Positions 16,019 through 20,648 of a stretch of 20,648 nucleotides of DNA are shown here, piece by piece. The notes beneath the pieces were generated by a model. The model had not been told where the DNA came from. It was given only the letters and a program-made list of their open reading frames with translations, and made no database searches. Source of the stretch: CAG-826 sp964546565 (GTDB taxonomy: Bacteria > Bacillota_I > Bacilli_A > RFN20 > CAG-826); NCBI GenBank assembly GCA_964546565.1, contig CAZJKC010000026.1, forward strand, positions 1 to 20,648, written 5' to 3'. The translations under genes were made by a program, and so were the position numbers. The first letter of the stretch is position 1, and the number at the start of each line of letters is the position of its first letter.

Positions 16019-16036
16019 AAAAAAAGGAGAAAATAA

Positions 16037-18895
16037 ATGAAAAAAAGAAATCTATTCTTATTAGGTGCTTTAGCGTTATTCTCAGCTATTACTATATCAA
16101 GTCGTGATGTAAAGATTGCTAACGCAGAAGAAGTTAATACCCATTCTGTACAAGTTCATTATCGGCGGGCAATTGGTAAATATGATGCAGCGGATTTATG
16201 GATTTGGAATATTAGTGATGGTGGAGAAGGAACCGCTATCGAATATACATCAACGGATGATTATGGTGGTGTAACCGATGTTATTACTTTAACCTCCTTA
16301 CCCGGATCAACTTCGACCCCGGCATCAGAAATAGGACTTATTATGCGTCCTAATAAAGGCTCTTGGAGTGGACAATCAGCCGATATAAAAGTATCATTAC
16401 CAACTCTTAGTGAAAGTGGTATTTGTCATATTTATTTAATGGAAGGTTCTAATTCTTATGATTTTTCCATTCCTGAAAGCGGCTATATTAAAAGCGCTAG
16501 TTTCATTAAAATGAATAAAATTAAAGCAAGTATTTTTATGTTAGATGGTTCGGCCGGGAAAGATGATATTAGCATTGCCATTTATGGTGATGATGAAATT
16601 GTAGAGATTAAAACTTATACTTTTAATGCTACCAATGGTGACATTGATATTGAATTAGTAAATGATGTTGATTTAAATAAAACTTATCAATTGAAGGTTA
16701 CTTATAAGAGTAAGACATTCTCATCTTATATTGATAATAATGGAATATATGATGAAGACGCCTTTGTTAATGCTTTTACTTATGAAGGTGATGATTTAGG
16801 CGCAGTCATTGATAAAGTGAACAATAAAACAACATTTAAACTATGGGCACCCACTAGTAGTAAAGTCCAAATTAAACTTTATCAAACGGGAACCCCTTCT
16901 TCTTTAGGAGGTTCTGATGTAGCTGAAACTTATGACATGATTAAACAAGAGAAGGGTGTTTGGTATTTTGAAAAGCAAGGTAATCTTCATAATACGTATT
17001 ACACTTACGTTGTCACTAACAGTGCCGGAACGAATGAAGTTATTGACCCATACGCTAAAGGGTGTGGAGTTAATGGAATACGGGGCTTAGTTGTCGATTT
17101 TGAAAAAATAAATCCGGAAGGATTTGAATATGGTAAGCGGGCTAATTCGATTACCAAAAGAGCGGATGCTAGTATTTATGAATTACATATTCGTGATTAT
17201 ACCAAAGATGAAAATTGGGGTGGAAATAGTTCATGGAGTGGTAAATACCTTGGCTTAACACAAACAGGAACAACATATAATGGTGTTAGTACCGGTCTTG
17301 ATAATTTAAAAGAATTAGGCGTGACTAATATTCAAATTATGCCTATTTATGATCAAGCCACTGTTGATGAATCAGTCAGTAATCCTTCTTATAACTGGGG
17401 ATATGATCCTTTAAATTACAATTGTTTAGAAGGTTCTTATGCGACTGATGCTTTTGATGGATTAGTGCGTATTAAAGAGTTTAAGCAAATGATTATGGCT
17501 TTGACCGAAGCGGGTATTCGCGTTAATATGGATGTTGTTTATAATCATACAGCGAAGTCATCTGATTCAAATTTTGAATTAATTGTGCCGGGTTATTATC
17601 ATCGTTTAAATTCCGATGGTTCTTTCTCTAATGGATCCGGATGTGGAAATGAAATGGCATCAGAAAGACCGATGGTTAGAAAGTTTATGGTAGATTCTAC
17701 CAAGTTCTTATATACAGAATATAATTTATCGGGATTCCGCTTTGATTTGATGGAATTAATTGATAAAACAACAATGATGGATATTTACGATACCATTTAT
17801 GAAATTGATCCTTTGACACTTATTTATGGTGAACCATGGACAGGAGGCACTTCAAGTTTAGCCAATGGCCAAGGAACTAATAAATCAACTGTTCGTACTA
17901 TTGTGAAGAAAGATGAAGATGGTAATATCATCGGAGGTGTTGGAAAGTTTAACGATGATACTCGTGACGCTATTGTGGGGAGAGTACCATCTCCTAATAG
18001 TCCTGGATGGCTACAAGGAGACGCAGAATCTTATACCCGTACTTTCTATGACAACATTCGTTTTGGAATAACGGGTGGAACATTTAGAAGAAATAGTTCT
18101 TATGTTGATGATGCTACACAAACAATCAATTATGTATCATGCCATGATAATAATACATTATGGGATAAACTCCAATTATCAACGTATGCTAGCAACTGGA
18201 AAATTGAAGGTGATGTTGATCAAATCGGATTTAAGAAAATGTATCGTCAAGCCGACACTATAGTTTTCTTATCAGAAGGTATTCCTTTTATACAAGAAGG
18301 ACAAGAATTTTTAAGAAGTAAACCTAAAGTTGATGGTTATGGTGAAGGTTCTATTTATGACCATAATTCTTATCGATCACCTGATGAAGTTAATAAAGTT
18401 CGTTGGAAATTAAAAAGTGATAATACTGATATATTTAATTATTATAAGGATTTAATTCAATTTAGAAAGAATCATGAAGCTTTTAAAATGAATTCGGCGA
18501 GTGAAATTGAAGAAAAATTAGAATTCTTATATACTGATGACTCCTCTTCGATTGTGTATCGATTGACAGAAGAAAAAGACCAGTATCAAGATATGATTGT
18601 TATTCATAATACGAGTGAAAAAGCCACAATAACTTTACCTGATGGAAAATGGAAAGTCGCCTTTGATAAAACGGGTATTGTTTCGGATGATACAATATAT
18701 GAAGGTAGCATTAAAATTGCTTTTAATGAATCGGTTGTACTATATAATATTAATTCCGTGAATAATAATGATAAGACACCATCTTCAACTAAAAAAAGTT
18801 GTGGAAAATCAGCTGTTAGTATTGTGTCAATGATATCGTTATTGTCGGTTATATTTGTTATTGGTTTTAAGAAAAAAGAATCATTAGGTATCTAA
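16037..18895 (+). CDS. pulA: Type I pullulanase (GH13), cell-surface anchored
   Basis: This 952-residue exported enzyme hydrolyses alpha-1,6 branches of pullulan and starch. The signal peptide ends near ANA-EE (about residue 30). A CBM41-like domain follows (about 38-140, with VHYRR and LWIW), then an N2-type domain, and a CBM48-like domain (about 260-345, with FKLWAPTSSKV). The GH13 barrel has the type I signature YNWGYDP at 452-458. The four GH13 regions are present: DVVYNH at 499-504, GFRFD with nucleophile Asp570, YGEPW with acid/base Glu599, and SCHDN with His703 and Asp704. The C-terminus has a Lys-rich stretch, Cys922, a hydrophobic helix and KKKES, with no LPxTG, so it looks membrane-anchored. 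It follows the glucan-binding lipoprotein, and the two likely act together outside the cell. RBS AAGGAG. Confidence 0.94.
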   Translation: MKKRNLFLLGALALFSAITISSRDVKIANAEEVNTHSVQVHYRRAIGKYDAADLWIWNISDGGEGTAIEYTSTDDYGGVTDVITLTSLPGSTSTPASEIGLIMRPNKGSWSGQSADIKVSLPTLSESGICHIYLMEGSNSYDFSIPESGYIKSASFIKMNKIKASIFMLDGSAGKDDISIAIYGDDEIVEIKTYTFNATNGDIDIELVNDVDLNKTYQLKVTYKSKTFSSYIDNNGIYDEDAFVNAFTYEGDDLGAVIDKVNNKTTFKLWAPTSSKVQIKLYQTGTPSSLGGSDVAETYDMIKQEKGVWYFEKQGNLHNTYYTYVVTNSAGTNEVIDPYAKGCGVNGIRGLVVDFEKINPEGFEYGKRANSITKRADASIYELHIRDYTKDENWGGNSSWSGKYLGLTQTGTTYNGVSTGLDNLKELGVTNIQIMPIYDQATVDESVSNPSYNWGYDPLNYNCLEGSYATDAFDGLVRIKEFKQMIMALTEAGIRVNMDVVYNHTAKSSDSNFELIVPGYYHRLNSDGSFSNGSGCGNEMASERPMVRKFMVDSTKFLYTEYNLSGFRFDLMELIDKTTMMDIYDTIYEIDPLTLIYGEPWTGGTSSLANGQGTNKSTVRTIVKKDEDGNIIGGVGKFNDDTRDAIVGRVPSPNSPGWLQGDAESYTRTFYDNIRFGITGGTFRRNSSYVDDATQTINYVSCHDNNTLWDKLQLSTYASNWKIEGDVDQIGFKKMYRQADTIVFLSEGIPFIQEGQEFLRSKPKVDGYGEGSIYDHNSYRSPDEVNKVRWKLKSDNTDIFNYYKDLIQFRKNHEAFKMNSASEIEEKLEFLYTDDSSSIVYRLTEEKDQYQDMIVIHNTSEKATITLPDGKWKVAFDKTGIVSDDTIYEGSIKIAFNESVVLYNINSVNNNDKTPSSTKKSCGKSAVSIVSMISLLSVIFVIGFKKKESLGI

Positions 18896-18945
18896 TGAAT
18901 AAACTTTATTGTATTATTTAATAATAAAGAAAGGGGGTTAATTAA

Positions 18946-20232
18946 ATGAAAATAAAATTTATTAATGCTCGTATCTTAACGATGAAAAAAGATGAGTCTA
19001 TATTTATTGGACAAGTTGATGTAGAAGATAATATTATTTCTTATGTGGGACCTCAACGCGATGATAATTGTTCTTATGATCGGGTAATAGATTGTCATAA
19101 TAACTTATTGATGCCGGGTTTTAAAAATGCCCATACGCATTCCGCTATGACATTTTTAAGAAGTTACGCTGATGATTTATCGTTGCATGATTGGTTATAT
19201 GATCAGGTGTTTCCTGCTGAAGCATGCTTGACTGACAATGATGTTTATGACCTATCGAAATTAGCTATTTTAGAATACTTAACTAGTGGTATTACAGCCA
19301 ATTTTGATATGTATATGAAGCCAGATATGATTGCTAAAGCAGCGATAGATACTGGATTTAGAACCGTGATTTTAGGATGTGTTAATAATTTTACGGAATC
19401 GGTACCGATTATGAAAAACAATTATACGCATTTAAATAATCTTTCACCATTAGTGACTTATCGATTAGGCTTTCATGCGGAATACACTACTGACTATAAT
19501 ATTTTAGTGGAATTATCAAAACTCGCTAATGAATTAAAAGAGCCCGTTTACACGCATTCTAGTGAAACAGAAAGTGAAGTGCAAGGATGCTTAACTCGAT
19601 ATAATAAAACACCTACTAAGTTATTTGCGGATTTAGGTCTATTTAATTATGGAGGCGGATGTTATCATTGTGTGGTTATGTCGAAAGAAGATATCGATAT
19701 CATGAAAAAGCATCACGTATCAATTATTACTTGTCCGGGATCGAATACTAAATTAGCTAGTGGGATAGCGGACATAAGTGCTTTTGATAATAATAACATC
19801 AATTTAGCTATTGGAACTGATGGCCCCGCTAGCAATAATTGTTTAGATATGTTTCGCGAAATGTTTTTAGTGACTGGCTTACAAAAATTGGCATTAAAAG
19901 ACGCTAGTGCGATGGATGCATATAAAGTGTTAGAAATGGCCACTGTCGGCGGAGCAAAAGCCATGCTATTAGAAAATGCTGATACGCTTGAAAAAGGTAA
20001 ATTAGCCGATATTATTATGCTTGATTTACATCAACCTAATATGCAACCACTTAATAATATTGAAAAGAATATCGTTTATAGCGGTTCTAAACAAAATGTT
20101 ATTATGACGATGATTAACGGTAAGATTTTATATGAAAATGGTCATTTCTTTATCAATGAAGATGTCGAGCAATTATATGAAAGATGCCAGAATATTACTG
20201 ATCGTATTAAAAAACAAGTAAAAGACGCTTGA
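18946..20232 (+). CDS. Amidohydrolase, MTA/SAH-deaminase-like
   Basis: This 428-residue cytoplasmic metal-dependent deaminase belongs to the amidohydrolase superfamily (MtaD/SsnA/TrzN group). An N-terminal beta-sandwich start (NARILTMK) leads to the metal motif HTH at His63/His65 in NAHTHSAM. Then come FHAEYT (His177), THSSETESE (His204), CYHC (His241) and the catalytic GTDGPASNN (Asp292). Family members convert 5'-methylthioadenosine or S-adenosylhomocysteine to the inosine form, or deaminate other purine-like compounds. Here HAEYT stands where HAPYT is common, which could change specificity. The gap after the pullulanase is 50 bases with no clear terminator, so read-through from the starch operon is possible although the functions are unrelated. 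RBS AAAGGGGG; the stop is TGA. Confidence 0.9.
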   Translation: MKIKFINARILTMKKDESIFIGQVDVEDNIISYVGPQRDDNCSYDRVIDCHNNLLMPGFKNAHTHSAMTFLRSYADDLSLHDWLYDQVFPAEACLTDNDVYDLSKLAILEYLTSGITANFDMYMKPDMIAKAAIDTGFRTVILGCVNNFTESVPIMKNNYTHLNNLSPLVTYRLGFHAEYTTDYNILVELSKLANELKEPVYTHSSETESEVQGCLTRYNKTPTKLFADLGLFNYGGGCYHCVVMSKEDIDIMKKHHVSIITCPGSNTKLASGIADISAFDNNNINLAIGTDGPASNNCLDMFREMFLVTGLQKLALKDASAMDAYKVLEMATVGGAKAMLLENADTLEKGKLADIIMLDLHQPNMQPLNNIEKNIVYSGSKQNVIMTMINGKILYENGHFFINEDVEQLYERCQNITDRIKKQVKDA

Positions 20233-20243
20233 TAAATATTTAT

Positions 20244-20493
20244 TAAATAAAACTTTTCCAACAAATATTACTATAGAAAAGTGCTTCTATTAAATCATTT
20301 CCAAAAAAAGCTTTTACATATGTAAAAATGTAAATAATAAACGTAATTAGCGCTTACTTTATTATTTATGGATGATGTTATAGAGCACTTTTTTCTTTAC
20401 CTCAATTTAATTGAAAATCTAATTTAAAAGAATGGAAAAGTTAGATAATATCCCATCATATAAATAAAACTTTCCCAAATTGATGTACTATAG
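20244..20493 (+). repeat. Two imperfect 33-nt direct repeats
   Basis: The copies at 20244-20276 and 20461-20493 share TAAATAAAACTTT at the start, CCAA in the middle and TACTATAG at the end (25 of 33 positions by eye). They bracket the structured element at 20277-20392. A shorter relative, AACTTTCCCAAATT, occurs near 13950. They may be solo ends of a mobile element or repeated regulatory DNA. Confidence 0.5.
20277..20392 (+). ncRNA. Candidate structured RNA or composite terminator
   Basis: Three helices can form in nested order. The closing stem pairs AAAAGTGCT (20277-20285) with AGCACTTTT (20384-20392). Inside it lie a perfect 16-nt palindrome, TTTTACATATGTAAAA (20312-20327), and a 15-bp hairpin. 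In that hairpin TAAATAATAAA and GTAA (20331-20346) pair with TTAC and TTTATTATTTA (20354-20368), with one bulged C and a TTAGCGC loop. The last stem runs into TTTTTTCTTT. This could be the terminator of the deaminase transcript, an independent small RNA, or DNA-level repeats. No known family was recognised. Confidence 0.45.
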
Positions 20494-20515
20494 CATACCA
20501 CTAAGGAATAATAAT

Positions 20516-20648
20516 TTATTTCTTTTTGTGGCGGCCTCTTTCTTTAGGTTGATTATTTATCATTATGCTATTCGATTTAGCTAAACCAAGTTTTATTGAG
20601 AATCTTTTAACGATTACTAATGAAGAATGGTATATTGCAAAACATAAT
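20516..20648 (-). CDS. Possible 3' end of a gene leaving the window
   Basis: The minus strand is open for 43 codons from the window edge to a TAA at 20516-20518. The tail is basic (NQPKERGRHKKK). I cannot assign a family. Imperfect repeat copy 20461-20493 lies 22 bases beyond its stop, which would fit a mobile-element gene followed by an element end, but no catalytic motif is visible. The plus strand is also open here for 28 codons, so coding on this strand is uncertain. Confidence 0.35.
   Translation of the reverse strand, partial: LCFAIYHSSLVIVKRFSIKLGLAKSNSIMINNQPKERGRHKKK

Noticed and set aside
11659..20232. Reassigned TGA codon (code 4)
   Set aside because: TGA closes the ABC transporter and the deaminase frames at their expected lengths, and Trp is TGG throughout.
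20565..20648. Plus-strand frame of 28 codons open to the window edge
   Set aside because: An in-frame TGA lies a few codons upstream and the AGG-like ribosome site is about 17 bases away. The longer minus-strand frame is slightly preferred, so neither is certain.

Overview
The window is AT-rich Bacillota-type DNA. Shine-Dalgarno sites are strong (AAGGAGG type), promoters are sigma-A-like (TTGACA/TATAAT type with 17-nt spacers), rho-independent terminators are abundant, and secreted lipoproteins carry Lys-rich signal peptides. TGA is used as a stop (ends of the genes at 9082-11661 and 18946-20232) and Trp is coded by TGG, so the standard bacterial code applies and code-4 mollicutes are excluded. 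An uncultured, gut-type member of Bacilli / Erysipelotrichia-like lineages fits best. This is an inference from style, not from a marker gene.

Layout. (1) 1-5604, plus strand: three exported lipoproteins and a Nudix hydrolase. The outer two lipoproteins are paralogues built from a duplicated module, and between them lies a 1015-residue protein with four Ig-like (BIG2-type) domains. (2) 5644-7228, minus strand: a small membrane protein, a TetR regulator and a multi-pass membrane protein, sharing a start/stop overlap. (3) 7354-7827, minus: a small P-loop kinase-like protein. It is followed by a ~430-nt gene-free stretch and tRNA-His(GTG) on the minus strand. (4) 8619-12328, plus: MarR regulator, fused ATPase-permease ABC exporter and HAD phosphatase. 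A clear promoter and a double GTTAAC palindrome lie just upstream of the MarR gene. (5) 12359-14188: a DUF4143-type ATPase gene, visibly richer in GC than its neighbours, on the minus strand with its own promoter and terminator. It sits between two 58-nt direct repeats that are 53/58 identical; the downstream copy is the promoter of the next operon. (6) 14225-20232, plus: a glucan-binding-type lipoprotein, a type I pullulanase with a C-terminal membrane anchor, and an MTA/SAH-type deaminase. (7) 20233-20648: a gene-free stretch with a strong multi-hairpin element, imperfect repeats, and the tail of a possible minus-strand gene leaving the window.

Together, the starch pair suggests capture and debranching of alpha-glucans at the cell surface. 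The MarR-ABC operon suggests inducible export of, or resistance to, a toxic compound. No system is proven new. The items most worth checking are the repeat-bounded ATPase insertion, the 116-nt structured element at 20277-20392, and the two-module lipoprotein family.
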